A stretch of DNA of 64,000 bases from the NCBI RefSeq assembly GCF_014205225.1, contig NZ_JACHNB010000001.1, forward strand, positions 4,135,501 to 4,199,500. Direction: 5' to 3'. Below, one piece after another: positions 41,160 through 50,827 of this stretch. The first letter of the stretch is position 1. Every line of letters begins with the position of its first letter. The stretch comes from Actinoplanes octamycinicus. Its GTDB lineage: Bacteria; Actinomycetota; Actinomycetes; Mycobacteriales; Micromonosporaceae. The notes under the pieces are model-generated. The model did not search any database, was not told the origin of the DNA, and saw only the letters and a list, made by a program, of their open reading frames with translations. A program made the translations under genes and the position numbers.

Positions 41160-44100
41160 CGGACCCGCTCCCCGATCCAGCCGGCCAGCTCCGACGGGCT
41201 CAGCGCGGCCACCGGCATCCCGGCGCCGGCCAGCTGCGACGCGATCCCGGTGCTGTAGCGGGGCCGGCCCTGGTCGTTCAGGCTGGCGCAGCCGAGCAGC
41301 GTCACCCCGTCGTCGACCAGGGCCCGGGCCGCCTCCAGGAGCCCGGCCACCGGATAGCCCTCCTCGAAGTCGCTGATCGTGATCACCAGGGTGCGGCTGG
41401 GCACGGTGGTGATCTGCCGCGCGTACCGCAGCCCGGCCGCGATGTGCGTCCCGCCGCCGACCCGGATCTCCAGCAGCAGCGACAGCGCGTCGGTGACCCG
41501 GTCGGTCAGGTCGATCACCTCGGTGGCGAAGGTGACGAAGTGCGTCCGCAGCGCCGGCACCCCGGCCAGCACCGACGCGGTGAGCGCCGCCCAGATCGTC
41601 GACTCCTCCATCGAGCCGGAGACGTCGACCAGCAGGATCACCTGCCAGTCGACGCTGCGCCGGCCGGGGCTCCGGAACACCGGCCGGTCCGGGATGATCC
41701 GGGGGCCTCCGGTCGCATCCTTGCGTACGGTGTGCAGGTTCTGCCGCACGGTGCCGGCCAGGTCGAGCCGCCCGGACGGTCGCCGGGTCGGCCGTGGCGT
41801 GCCGATCCCGGTCAGCGCCGGCCGGATCCGCCGGGCCAGCTGCGCGGTCAGCTCCGCGGTGAGCCGCGCGACCAGCGGCCGCAGCCGGGCCAGCCGGGCC
41901 TCGGGCAGCCCGCCGGCCATCGACAGCACCGCGTGCAGCAGGTCGATCGACGGCCGCACCCGCTCCGGGTCCACCGCCAGCACCGCGTCGAGCCGTCCCC
42001 GCTCCGCGGCCCGGGCCAGCACCTCGTCCCGCACCGTGGCGCCGAAGAGATCCTCCAGGTCGGTGAGCCAGTCCCGGATCTCCGGGTACGCCGGCTCGCG
42101 CCCACCGCCGCCTGCGCCGCCGGGGTCCACGCTGTACGCCCCTTCGCCCCGCCCGGCCCCGTAGAGCTCGTCCAGGGCCGTGGCCATCCGTCGCTGCTTT
42201 GGCGCCAGTCTCTCGGTCTCCCGGCCCAGCAGGAGCCGCCACCGCTGCACCGGCGAGATCCGGCCCCACCCGCCGCCGGTCCCGGTGTCCGACGTGGTCA
42301 CCGCAGCGGCGGTCCCCGGCGTGGAAGGGGCGGTGATGGTGTCAGGCGTCGGAGGGGCGCCCGCGGCGTCTGGCGTCGGAGGGGCGCCGGTGGTGTCCGG
42401 CGCCGGAAAGGCAACAGTGGCTGGGGTGGGCGTCGCGGTGGTGGTGGCTGGGGTGGGCCGCGCGGTGATCGTGGCCGGCGCGGGAGGTTCGGTGATGCTG
42501 GCCGGCGTGGGCGTGGGCGTGGGCGTGGGCGTGGGCGTGGGCGTGGCGGTGGTGGCCGGCGCGGGAGGTTCAGTGGTGCTGGCCGGCGTGGGCGTGGCGG
42601 TGGTGGTGGCCGGCGCCGGAGGTTCAGTGGTGCTGGCCGGCGTGGGCGTCGCGGTGGTGGTGGCCGGCGCGGGTGCGGCGGGCTCCGCCGGGGACAGGCC
42701 GAGCGTGTGCAGGGCCGCCAGCCCGGCCCGGTCGGCGGCGATCCAGGCGGCCAGCGTGACCGCGTCGGCCGGCAGCCGGTCGTCCAGCGTGCCGTGGCGC
42801 TCGCCGACCGTCCGCAGCAGACGGTCCCGATCGGCCGGGCTCAGCACGTCGAAGCCACCGCGCAACCCGGGCAGCCGCCGGACGAACACGTCGTCCGGCA
42901 TCCGCTCCACCGCGTCCAGCAGCGGCGCCAGGAAGTCGCCTCCGGACTGCAGCAACGCCCCGGCGACACCGAGCGCCCCACGCAGCCGATCGGCCGCCCG
43001 GGCGTCCGGCGCGTCGGCCCACGACCCGAGCCGGGTGCCGAACCCCTCCGCCGTCTCCTGCCCGAGCAGCACCCCGACGCCGCTCGCCGCCCCGCTGATC
43101 AGCGGTGACCCGTCCCGGACCAGGCCACGGACCGCCCGGCCGAGCCGCAGCCGCCGGCCCGCCTCGTCGGCGGACTGGACCAGGTCGAGCAGCGCCCGCG
43201 CGTCCTCGATCCGGTCCGACCCGGCGAGCCCGTCGACCGCCGCCACCGCGGCCGCGTGCAGCTCCTCGCGAGCCGTCGGCAGGCCGTCGAGCGTGCCGTC
43301 GAAGCCCGGGACGTGACCGCGCTCGATCCGGCTGAGCAGCTGCAACCCCGCGATGATCTGCTGGATGGCGCCGCCCCGGCAGACCGTTTCGCGTACGTCG
43401 GAAAGCCGGTGACCGGCCAGCTCCGGCAGACCGCAGGCCACCGCCTCCGCCAGGCCCGTCAGGGCCTGCTCCGGGGTCGATCCACCGGCCTGCCTTTCCC
43501 GGCGGCGGCGCGCGGCCAGCATCCCCTCGGCCGCCTGGGCCAGGGTGACGCCGTGCAGCCCGGCCAGCGCCAGTCCGGCGTCGGTGCTCGGCGTCCACCG
43601 CACCTGCCAGTTCGTGGTCAGCGTTTCGCCGCCGGCGACCGGCCCGGCCGGACCCGCCTCGCCGTAGGCCGCGCCGCATGCCGCGAGCCGCCGGATCGCC
43701 AGCTCGCGGGCCCGGTCGGTGGGGGAGCGCAGCGGATCGAGCCGGATCCGCCGGCCGGGCTGGCCGGGACCGGGAAGTCTCAGACCGGCGAGTTCCCGCT
43801 CGGCGGCCGGCCGCAGCCCGGTCACCGGCGCGCCGGCCGGCAGCCGCCCCCGCTGCCGGCCGACCAGCACCTCGGCCATGGCCTGCGCGACGGTCCGGCC
43901 GGCACCGGCCGGCGCGCCCTGGGCCAGCACCGTCTGCAGCGCCTCGACCAGCTCGCCGCGTCCGGGGGCGGGCAGGCCGCGCAGCCCGGCCAGGTCTCCG
44001 GCCAGCCGGGCCACCTCGGCCGCCTGGCCCGGACCGGCCGGCTGCTTGCGTTCCCGCAGCGCCCGGGTCACCTCGACGGCGAACCGGCCGGCCGCCGCCC

Positions 44101-45007
44101 GGATCCGTTCCGGCGCCGCGCCGCCCTCGAAGACAGCCTGCTGCCAGCGCGGATCGCGGATCCCGGCCGGGTACCCGGACCGGGCGTCGAGCAGGTCGAA
44201 CGTGTAGGGGACCAGCGAGATCACCGGCTCCGGCCCGCGGAGCGCGGGCGGCTCGGCGCCGGGCAGCGACGGGTCGAGGAGGGCGGGCGCGTGGAAGGCG
44301 CCGATCACCGCGGCGACCCTTCCTCCGGTACGCCGCAGCGCACCCCGCATCCATGCCTCACGCCGCAGGTCGAGGGGCTCGACCCGGTCCCGGGCAGCGT
44401 CCTGACGCAGCGTCCACCCGGCCGCCAGCGCGGCCCGCCGCACCGCCTCCGGCGAACTGCCCGGCGCCGCCGCCTCGATCCACCGGTCCCACAGGTCGTC
44501 GCCGGCCCGCCCGGACACCGTCGCGTGCACCGCCGCCCCAAGACCGGGCCCCGGCCCGTGCCCGTCCCGCCCGGCCGCCGTGGCGCCTTGACCGGGCCCC
44601 GGCCCGTCGCCGACGGCCACCGGCGGGGTCCGGCCGGCGGTCCACGCCGGGTCGGTCAGCGGCAGGTCCGCGCAGACCACCGGCACGTCGTGGACCCGCG
44701 CCCAGCGGATCGCGGCCAGCTCCGGGCTGAAGTCGGCGAACGGGTAGAACGCCGGCGCCCCGTCCACCCCGGCCGCGGCGAGCGCGACCGGGGCCACCGT
44801 GCCCGGGTCGGCCAGCCACCGGATCCACGGTTGCGCCTCGGCCGGCAGCTCCACCAGGACGGTGGCCGGCCGGAACGCGTCCAGCAGGGCCGGCACGGCC
44901 GCGGCCAGCACCGGCGAGTGATGCCGCACGCCGATCAGCCGCACCCGCGGGTCCTCGGCGAGCGCGTCGACCGCCGCCCGCGGGTCCGGGTCAGTCCTGG
45001 AGGACAT
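41156..45007 (-). CDS. DUF5682-VWA fusion protein
   Basis: 1283 residues from ATG 45007 (overlaps the MoxR stop by 17 bp). Residues about 15-780 match DUF5682: VRLIGVRHHSPVLAAAVPALLDAFRP at the start and LVELPAEAQPW. A Thr/Pro/Ala linker (about 780-900) contains a hexanucleotide-encoded (Thr-Pro)n run. Residues about 930-1283 are a VWA module with the MIDAS motif DVSGSM near 1127, a Thr in VGGGTHIAAGL and Asp in TISDFEEG. In many genomes DUF5682 and VWA are separate genes, so this is a fusion. VWA proteins act as partners or adaptors of MoxR ATPases. Confidence 0.88.
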   Translation of the reverse strand: MSSRTDPDPRAAVDALAEDPRVRLIGVRHHSPVLAAAVPALLDAFRPATVLVELPAEAQPWIRWLADPGTVAPVALAAAGVDGAPAFYPFADFSPELAAIRWARVHDVPVVCADLPLTDPAWTAGRTPPVAVGDGPGPGQGATAAGRDGHGPGPGLGAAVHATVSGRAGDDLWDRWIEAAAPGSSPEAVRRAALAAGWTLRQDAARDRVEPLDLRREAWMRGALRRTGGRVAAVIGAFHAPALLDPSLPGAEPPALRGPEPVISLVPYTFDLLDARSGYPAGIRDPRWQQAVFEGGAAPERIRAAAGRFAVEVTRALRERKQPAGPGQAAEVARLAGDLAGLRGLPAPGRGELVEALQTVLAQGAPAGAGRTVAQAMAEVLVGRQRGRLPAGAPVTGLRPAAERELAGLRLPGPGQPGRRIRLDPLRSPTDRARELAIRRLAACGAAYGEAGPAGPVAGGETLTTNWQVRWTPSTDAGLALAGLHGVTLAQAAEGMLAARRRRERQAGGSTPEQALTGLAEAVACGLPELAGHRLSDVRETVCRGGAIQQIIAGLQLLSRIERGHVPGFDGTLDGLPTAREELHAAAVAAVDGLAGSDRIEDARALLDLVQSADEAGRRLRLGRAVRGLVRDGSPLISGAASGVGVLLGQETAEGFGTRLGSWADAPDARAADRLRGALGVAGALLQSGGDFLAPLLDAVERMPDDVFVRRLPGLRGGFDVLSPADRDRLLRTVGERHGTLDDRLPADAVTLAAWIAADRAGLAALHTLGLSPAEPAAPAPATTTATPTPASTTEPPAPATTTATPTPASTTEPPAPATTATPTPTPTPTPTPTPASITEPPAPATITARPTPATTTATPTPATVAFPAPDTTGAPPTPDAAGAPPTPDTITAPSTPGTAAAVTTSDTGTGGGWGRISPVQRWRLLLGRETERLAPKQRRMATALDELYGAGRGEGAYSVDPGGAGGGGREPAYPEIRDWLTDLEDLFGATVRDEVLARAAERGRLDAVLAVDPERVRPSIDLLHAVLSMAGGLPEARLARLRPLVARLTAELTAQLARRIRPALTGIGTPRPTRRPSGRLDLAGTVRQNLHTVRKDATGGPRIIPDRPVFRSPGRRSVDWQVILLVDVSGSMEESTIWAALTASVLAGVPALRTHFVTFATEVIDLTDRVTDALSLLLEIRVGGGTHIAAGLRYARQITTVPSRTLVITISDFEEGYPVAGLLEAARALVDDGVTLLGCASLNDQGRPRYSTGIASQLAGAGMPVAALSPSELAGWIGERVR
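42504..42545. repeat. GGCGTG hexamer array, seven copies
   Basis: Seven uninterrupted copies of GGCGTG encode alternating Thr and Pro (minus strand) in the linker between DUF5682 and VWA. Longer, less regular repeats surround it (42400-42670). Confidence 0.85.
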
Positions 45008-46115
45008 CGCGGTGCTCCCACAGCTGCCGCCACATCCGGGAGCCGGCCTCGGCGCGCCGCCGCAGCGCACCGTCCCAGTAGGCGAGCAGCCGCCCGGAGT
45101 CCGCCGGATCGTCCTTGCGCACCACCCCGAGCAGGTGCCCGGGCAGCAGCGACAGCGGATCCGGCCCGGGCAGGTACGCCGCCGCCAGCCCGATCGACGC
45201 CGCCACCGCCACCGCTTCGGCCGTGCTCATCACCGACGACGGCCGCTCCACCGCCCAGCCCTCGGCGCTCCGCCCGGTCCGCAGGTCCCGGAACGCGGTG
45301 ACCAGCGTCTCCAGCACCGCCTCGTCCACCGCGAACCGGGCCCCGCCGCGCTCCACCGCGGCCCGCGCCTGCCGGCTGACCAGCGCGACCTCGGCGTCCA
45401 GGTCGGCGATCGGCGGCACCACCTCGAAGTTGAACCGCCGCTTGAGCGCCGCGGACATCTCGGACACCCCGCGGTCGCGCAGGTTCGCCGTGGCGATCAG
45501 GCAGAACCCGGGCACCGCGTAGCTGACCGCGCCGTCCTGCCCGGCCAGCTCCGGCACGCTGATCCGCCGCTCGGACAGGATCGAGACCAGGGCGTCCTGG
45601 ATCTCCGGCAGGCAGCGGGTGATCTCCTCGACCCGGGCCACCGCGCCGGTGGTCATCGCGGTCAGCACCGGCGACGGCACCAGCGACTCCGGGGACGGGC
45701 CCTGGGCCAGCAGCAGGGCGTAGTTCCAGCCGTAGCGCAGCTGGTCCTCGGTGGTGCCGGCGGTGCCCTGCACGGCCAGCGCGCTGGTCCCGCAGATCGC
45801 CGCGGCGAGCAGCTCGGACAGCATCGACTTGGCGGTGCCCGGCTCGCCGACCAGCAGCAGCCCGCGCTCGCCGGCCAGGGTGACCACGCAGCGCTCGACC
45901 AGGGCCCGCTCGCCGACGAACTTCGGCTCGATCACCCGCCTGCCGCCCGGCCCGTCGACCGGCGCGCCGCCCGACCCGGCGATGAAGGTGACCACCGCGC
46001 GGGGCGTCAGCCGCCACCCCGGCAGGCGCGCACCGTCGTCGGCTGTGGCGAGGAAGGTCAGCTCCTCGGCGTACCGAAGCTCGGGTGGGTCGATCTGTCG
46101 GTGGGCGGCGGTCAC
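44991..46115 (-). CDS. MoxR-like AAA+ ATPase
   Basis: 374 residues. Walker A GEPGTAKSMLSELL begins near 88. The Walker B segment reads AVARVEEITRCLPEIQDALVSILSER, with Glu-Glu where most MoxR proteins have Asp-Glu. FCLIATANLRDRGVSEMSAALKRRFNFEV is sensor 1 plus arginine-finger region. It should form a hexameric remodelling ATPase working with the adjacent VWA protein, by analogy with MoxR/RavA systems. The start overlaps the stop of the 1571-residue giant protein gene (ATGA). Confidence 0.9.
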   Translation of the reverse strand: MTAAHRQIDPPELRYAEELTFLATADDGARLPGWRLTPRAVVTFIAGSGGAPVDGPGGRRVIEPKFVGERALVERCVVTLAGERGLLLVGEPGTAKSMLSELLAAAICGTSALAVQGTAGTTEDQLRYGWNYALLLAQGPSPESLVPSPVLTAMTTGAVARVEEITRCLPEIQDALVSILSERRISVPELAGQDGAVSYAVPGFCLIATANLRDRGVSEMSAALKRRFNFEVVPPIADLDAEVALVSRQARAAVERGGARFAVDEAVLETLVTAFRDLRTGRSAEGWAVERPSSVMSTAEAVAVAASIGLAAAYLPGPDPLSLLPGHLLGVVRKDDPADSGRLLAYWDGALRRRAEAGSRMWRQLWEHRDVLQD

Positions 46116-49100
46116 GGTTTCTCCTGCAGCTCGTGGTAGCGGGGCGGGTCACCGGCGAGGACCCGGCCCCAGGCGGTGCGGAACAGCTCCGGCAGCGGCA
46201 TCGGCACGATCCGGACCCGGCCGGCCTCGGCGTACATGGCCTGTTTCCAGCTCTCCACCGGCAGTCGCGGCGCCCGGGCCTCCTGCCAGCCACCGGGCAG
46301 GAACACCGGACGCCCGGCGCGGGCCCGCTTGGCGGCGACCACCAGCCCGGCCTCGGTCAGCGCCCGTTGCGCGGCCCGCAGGGCGGCGGTCTTCCAGCCG
46401 TTCCAGGCCAGCACGGCCCGGTCGGCCGGGTCCGGCAGGGCGAGCAGCTGCAGGTAGTAGGCGGCCGCGTCGGCGGCCAGGCGGTGCCGCTCAGCCACCT
46501 CGGCGACCAGGTCCGGAGCGCTGACCCGCGGATCATGCGGGTCGCCCACGACGCCGTCCGGGGTGCTGACCGCCCGATCGATCCAGTCGGACAGCACGAT
46601 CCGCAGGGCGACCGCGTTCAGTACGCCGATGTGCTCCAGCGCCGGGTCGTCGGCCCCGGACAGCCAGGCCGGGACCAGGTGGTGCGCGACCTGGTCCCGC
46701 CAGCCGTGGCCCTCGACCAGCACCGGCCCGAGGTCGGGGAACCGGTCCGGCTCGTGGAAGCCGCCGCCGATCAGCAGGTCCGGGTTGCGCAGCCGCTCCC
46801 GGACCAGCCGCAGCGCCTCGGGCAGCGCGGCCCGCAGCGGGTCGCCCCACGGCAACCGGTAGGCCAGCCAGGCCAGCGCGGTGCCGGCCGCGCGGAGGTG
46901 CGCGCCCTCGAACGGCTCGCCCGCGCCGGACGTGGTGTGCAGCTGCCAGGCGTCCTGGGCCGTGGTGCGCCCGTCGGTGGTCAGCCAGTCCCCGGCGGTG
47001 GGCGCGGCGATCGCGGTCAGCACGCTCAGCGCGGTCACCGCCCGGGACTCGTCGAGGACCCCGGAGAACTCGGCGACCAGATCCTCGGAGACCGCCGCCT
47101 GCCGTCCGCGCAGCGCGATCCACCGCTCGGCGATCGCCGCCACGTCCGGCCCGTGGGTCCACAGGTCGGCCGGCTCGGCCGGCATCGCCGCGTCCAGCAG
47201 CGCGATCCGATCGGCGAAGGTCAGCTGTGTCAGGGTGATCCGGGCGGCCTTGGCGTGCGCCGCGGTGAGCCCGATCCGAGCGCGCTGCTGGGCGCCGAGC
47301 CCGTCCCGCAGCGCCGCGCCGGGCAGTCCGGCCAGCAACAGCACGGCCGTGGCCCGGGTCATCCCGGTGGCCGCGGCCAGCTCGTCGGCGGCCGCCGGGC
47401 GCCACGGCGCCGGTCCGCGCTCGGCGAGCAGGGCGAGGAAACCGCGCAGCCGGTCGCCGCCGAACCGCCCGGTGAGCGGGGTCTGGGTGCGCACCGTCAG
47501 CCCGGCCGGCTCCGGGAACACGCCGTCCGGCGCGACCTGAACGATGTCGCGCCGCCACTGGCTGCCCTCCCCGCGGCCGAAGTGCCGGGTGGGCGGGAGA
47601 AGCACGGTCAGGCACGGCCCGTCGCGGTGCACGTCCACGGTGTCCAGGCTCATGCTCTCCTGAGTGGCCGCCAGCACCCGGACCGGCGGCCCGGAGCCGT
47701 CCAGCGGGGTCCCGGCCACAGTGGCCAGGAAGTGCGCCAGAGCGGCCCGATCGGCGTCGCTGGTGATCGGCGAGGCGGCCCGCAGGGCGAGGCCGCCGAG
47801 GCCGGCCAGCAGGCTGACCCAGTGCGCGCTGAGCGCCGGGAGGTCGGCCGGGGTGTCGCTGCCCGGGTCAGCGAGCATCGCGCCGATCCGCTGGATCTGC
47901 GTGGTGATCTGGTGACGGCTGCTGGCCGGCGAGCCCGAGTAGTAGGTGGTGTCCGGGTCGCAGAGCCCGTCCCAGGACACCCGCAACGCGCTGTCGCCGA
48001 CCGGTGGGCGGGCCGGCGCCGGATCCGGGCGCGGCGCCAGGTGCCGGGAGATCTCGGCGATCCGCCGGCGCAGCACCACCGTGCGGGCGACCAGGGCGCC
48101 GACCCGGGCCCGCAGCCGGTCGTCGGTGATCGCCGGGAGGTGGGCGGCGACCCGCGCGGCCGCCGCCTCGCCGAGCGCCACCGTGCCGGTCACCGCGTCG
48201 TCCACGGCGAGCAGCGCCGCCGCGGTCGTCTCGTCGACGGCCCGCAGCGCGGCCGACCCGGCCTCGTCCCGGGCCCGGAGCCCGTGCCACCAGTCCAGCG
48301 GCGGCAGGGTGGCGGTCAGCTCGACCTGGTCGTCCAGCGGGTGTTCGCCGCCGGCCGTCCAGATCCGCAGGCGCACGTCCGGGTACAGGTGCGCGCGAGT
48401 GACCGGCAGCGGCGCTGTCCCGCCCGGCAGCAGCACCGCGCCGAGCAGCAGCTCCTTGGTGCTCCGGTGCGGATCCCGGTCCGGGTCGAGGTCCGGGATC
48501 CGCACCCGGCGGCCGTCGATCCCCTCGCCGGTCTGCACGCCGCCGGGTCCGGCGGTCACCCGCCAGCCGGTCATCCCGTCCCGGACGCCCAGCGGCGAGC
48601 CGGCGAACCCGGCCGGGACCGGCCGCAGCGCGCACGCGGCCGGGACCAGGTCGCCGCCCGCCGCCGCGAAGAACGCCGGGACGCTGATCCGCCCGGCCTC
48701 CCCGGTCCGCGGATCGAACTCCTGCCACCGCCACTCCCACCGGCGCTCGGCCACCTCGTGCCGCTCGCAGCGCCAGAACGCCTGCCCGTCGGTGACCACC
48801 CGGTACGCCCGGTCCGGCGCCCGCATCTCACCGGCCCGCACCGGCCGGCTCCCGACGGTCAGCCCGCCGCCCGGGATCGGGAGCGGCACCGGCAGGTCAC
48901 CGGACTCCCGCAGGCCGATCGCCCAGAGCCCGGTCACCACCTCGTCAGGGCGGGACGACCAGTACGTCCGATGACCACCAGCGCGGGAGAACCAACTCAC
49001 CAGCAGGTCGCCGTCCACCCAGGCGCACCGCACGTGGTCGTGGTGGATCGGCTCCAGTCCGGCCGGGAACCGGAACACGTGCTCGGTGACCGAGCCGTCC

Positions 49101-50827
49101 GGCCGGACGATCTGCGCCGCCCGCACGTCGTGCAGCACCATCTCCGGCCACGCCGTCCCGGCTCGCGGCACCTCCAGCCGGCGGACCGCCTGCTCGTACG
49201 CCGGCCAGGTCAGCTCGGCGAGCAGCCCGCCACGCAGGTTGCGGGCGAGCACGGCCGCCAGATCGGTGGACCGCAGCCGGTGGAAGGCGTCCGCGGCGAG
49301 CGCCATGCCGTCCGGCGACCAGAGCGCGCCCAGCTCGGTCAGCACCTCGTCGAGGACCGCCACGGTGCCGGTGCCGGCCCGCTCGGCCAGCTCCCCGGCC
49401 AGCTCGGTCAGCATCGCCCGCGGGCCGGCCGCGCCGAACGCGGTCCGCAGCGTGTCGGCCGGCAGCGCCGGGCTGGTCAGCGCGGTGCCGGTGCGCAGCC
49501 GGCGGAGCATGCCGCGCACGCTGTCCCGCAGCAGCGGGCGCAGGACCGGGTCGGCGGCGATCGCGGTCAGCTCCCGGCGGCCGGCGCCGTCGTCGGCCAC
49601 CCAGCGCTCCAGCCGGAAGCCGGAGGCGTGGTCCAGCGGACCCACCGTGGCCGGCACCCCGAGCGCCAGGCACAGATCGAGGACGTCCAGGTCGGTCCGG
49701 GGCGCGCCGGGGGCCGGCTGCACACCGCCCTCGGCGATCAGCCGGGGCGCGAGCCGCTCGACCAGCGCCAGCAGCCGGGTGCTGCGCCGGCCGCCGCGCC
49801 GCTCGTGGTGGCCGCGCAGGAGCCGCTGCAGCCACTGGCCGGCCGACCCGGGCCAGGCCGGGCCGGTGACCGCGACCAGGTCGTCCACGGCGCCGGCGTC
49901 CGCCAGCAGTTCCAGCCACTGGTCGGTGAAGCCGGCCTGGTAGCCGGCCGGATCGGGGGTGATCTCCAGGAGCCGGGCGCGGACCGCGGCGTCGCGCCGG
50001 CCGAGCCGGCTCAGACTCTTCCGGTACGCCTGCCAGACCGCCGGGTGCGCCCGGGCCATCGCCGGGAACCCGAGCAGCCGGCCGGCCACCTCGTCGGCCT
50101 CCGCCTCGGCGTCCAGCCCGGCCGCGGTCGCCAGCCGCGCCAGGTCGGCCGCCATCGACGCGTGCGGCAGCAGGCCACCGCCGACCCGGCGCAGCGACAG
50201 CGTCTTGACCAGCTGGTACGCCTCCGGCCCGGGGCGTCGCCCGGCCACCTCACGGGCGTACCCGCTGAGCATCGAGGCGGTCAGCGCCCCGGCGAAGGCG
50301 AACTCCAGGTGCACGTCCCGGACCCGGCTCTCGTCGACCGGGAGTCCGTGTACCTGCTCGGCCCGCCGGGCCTCGGTGAAGCAGGTGCCGGCGGACCGCT
50401 GGTTGTCCGCCGCCAGGAAGGCCCGCCCGGCCTGTTCCCAGAAGGTCGGCAGCAGCTGCGGCGCCGCCTCGCCGAGCCGCTGCGCCAGCGCCCGGTAGCC
50501 GTCCAGGGCCAGGCCCGGTTTCCGGCCGGCGGTCCGGGCGAGCCCGGCCATCTCGTGGACCAGGGCGAGCGCGTGCCGGGCGTGGGCCGGGTCGTGGACC
50601 AGCGCCCAGGCCGGGAAGCCCAGCGCCTGCCGGGGCCCGTGACCCACGGTGGCGACGCCGGTCCCGGTGAAGCCGAGGAACTCCATGGTCAGGTCCTCGG
50701 CCGGACCGACCGTCGCGCCGACCAGCCGGACCACCGTGCGGTCGGCCAGCGCCGGATGCCGGTAGGCGCGGGCGGTCACCGCGTCCTGGGTAGCGTCGGT
50801 GGCCGGGCCGGGCAGGACGGCGCTCAT
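46112..50827 (-). CDS. giant paralogous protein 3 of the MoxR-VWA cluster
   Basis: 1571 residues from ATG 50827 (GAGGAG 6 nt upstream). The family is not recognised. The N-terminus (VTARAYRHPALADRTVVRLVGA) and helical-repeat-like segment FWEQAGRAFLAADNQRSAGT are shared with the two following paralogues. The middle region carries FDPRTGEAGRISVPAFF and WWHGLRARDEAGSAAL. The C-terminal third (about 940-1571, ending near VFLPGGWQEARAPRLPVESWK) is shared only with the 1553-residue paralogue. No signal peptide or membrane segment, so it is cytoplasmic. It is probably the substrate- or target-binding partner of the ATPase (inference). Confidence 0.8.
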   Translation of the reverse strand: MSAVLPGPATDATQDAVTARAYRHPALADRTVVRLVGATVGPAEDLTMEFLGFTGTGVATVGHGPRQALGFPAWALVHDPAHARHALALVHEMAGLARTAGRKPGLALDGYRALAQRLGEAAPQLLPTFWEQAGRAFLAADNQRSAGTCFTEARRAEQVHGLPVDESRVRDVHLEFAFAGALTASMLSGYAREVAGRRPGPEAYQLVKTLSLRRVGGGLLPHASMAADLARLATAAGLDAEAEADEVAGRLLGFPAMARAHPAVWQAYRKSLSRLGRRDAAVRARLLEITPDPAGYQAGFTDQWLELLADAGAVDDLVAVTGPAWPGSAGQWLQRLLRGHHERRGGRRSTRLLALVERLAPRLIAEGGVQPAPGAPRTDLDVLDLCLALGVPATVGPLDHASGFRLERWVADDGAGRRELTAIAADPVLRPLLRDSVRGMLRRLRTGTALTSPALPADTLRTAFGAAGPRAMLTELAGELAERAGTGTVAVLDEVLTELGALWSPDGMALAADAFHRLRSTDLAAVLARNLRGGLLAELTWPAYEQAVRRLEVPRAGTAWPEMVLHDVRAAQIVRPDGSVTEHVFRFPAGLEPIHHDHVRCAWVDGDLLVSWFSRAGGHRTYWSSRPDEVVTGLWAIGLRESGDLPVPLPIPGGGLTVGSRPVRAGEMRAPDRAYRVVTDGQAFWRCERHEVAERRWEWRWQEFDPRTGEAGRISVPAFFAAAGGDLVPAACALRPVPAGFAGSPLGVRDGMTGWRVTAGPGGVQTGEGIDGRRVRIPDLDPDRDPHRSTKELLLGAVLLPGGTAPLPVTRAHLYPDVRLRIWTAGGEHPLDDQVELTATLPPLDWWHGLRARDEAGSAALRAVDETTAAALLAVDDAVTGTVALGEAAAARVAAHLPAITDDRLRARVGALVARTVVLRRRIAEISRHLAPRPDPAPARPPVGDSALRVSWDGLCDPDTTYYSGSPASSRHQITTQIQRIGAMLADPGSDTPADLPALSAHWVSLLAGLGGLALRAASPITSDADRAALAHFLATVAGTPLDGSGPPVRVLAATQESMSLDTVDVHRDGPCLTVLLPPTRHFGRGEGSQWRRDIVQVAPDGVFPEPAGLTVRTQTPLTGRFGGDRLRGFLALLAERGPAPWRPAAADELAAATGMTRATAVLLLAGLPGAALRDGLGAQQRARIGLTAAHAKAARITLTQLTFADRIALLDAAMPAEPADLWTHGPDVAAIAERWIALRGRQAAVSEDLVAEFSGVLDESRAVTALSVLTAIAAPTAGDWLTTDGRTTAQDAWQLHTTSGAGEPFEGAHLRAAGTALAWLAYRLPWGDPLRAALPEALRLVRERLRNPDLLIGGGFHEPDRFPDLGPVLVEGHGWRDQVAHHLVPAWLSGADDPALEHIGVLNAVALRIVLSDWIDRAVSTPDGVVGDPHDPRVSAPDLVAEVAERHRLAADAAAYYLQLLALPDPADRAVLAWNGWKTAALRAAQRALTEAGLVVAAKRARAGRPVFLPGGWQEARAPRLPVESWKQAMYAEAGRVRIVPMPLPELFRTAWGRVLAGDPPRYHELQEKP

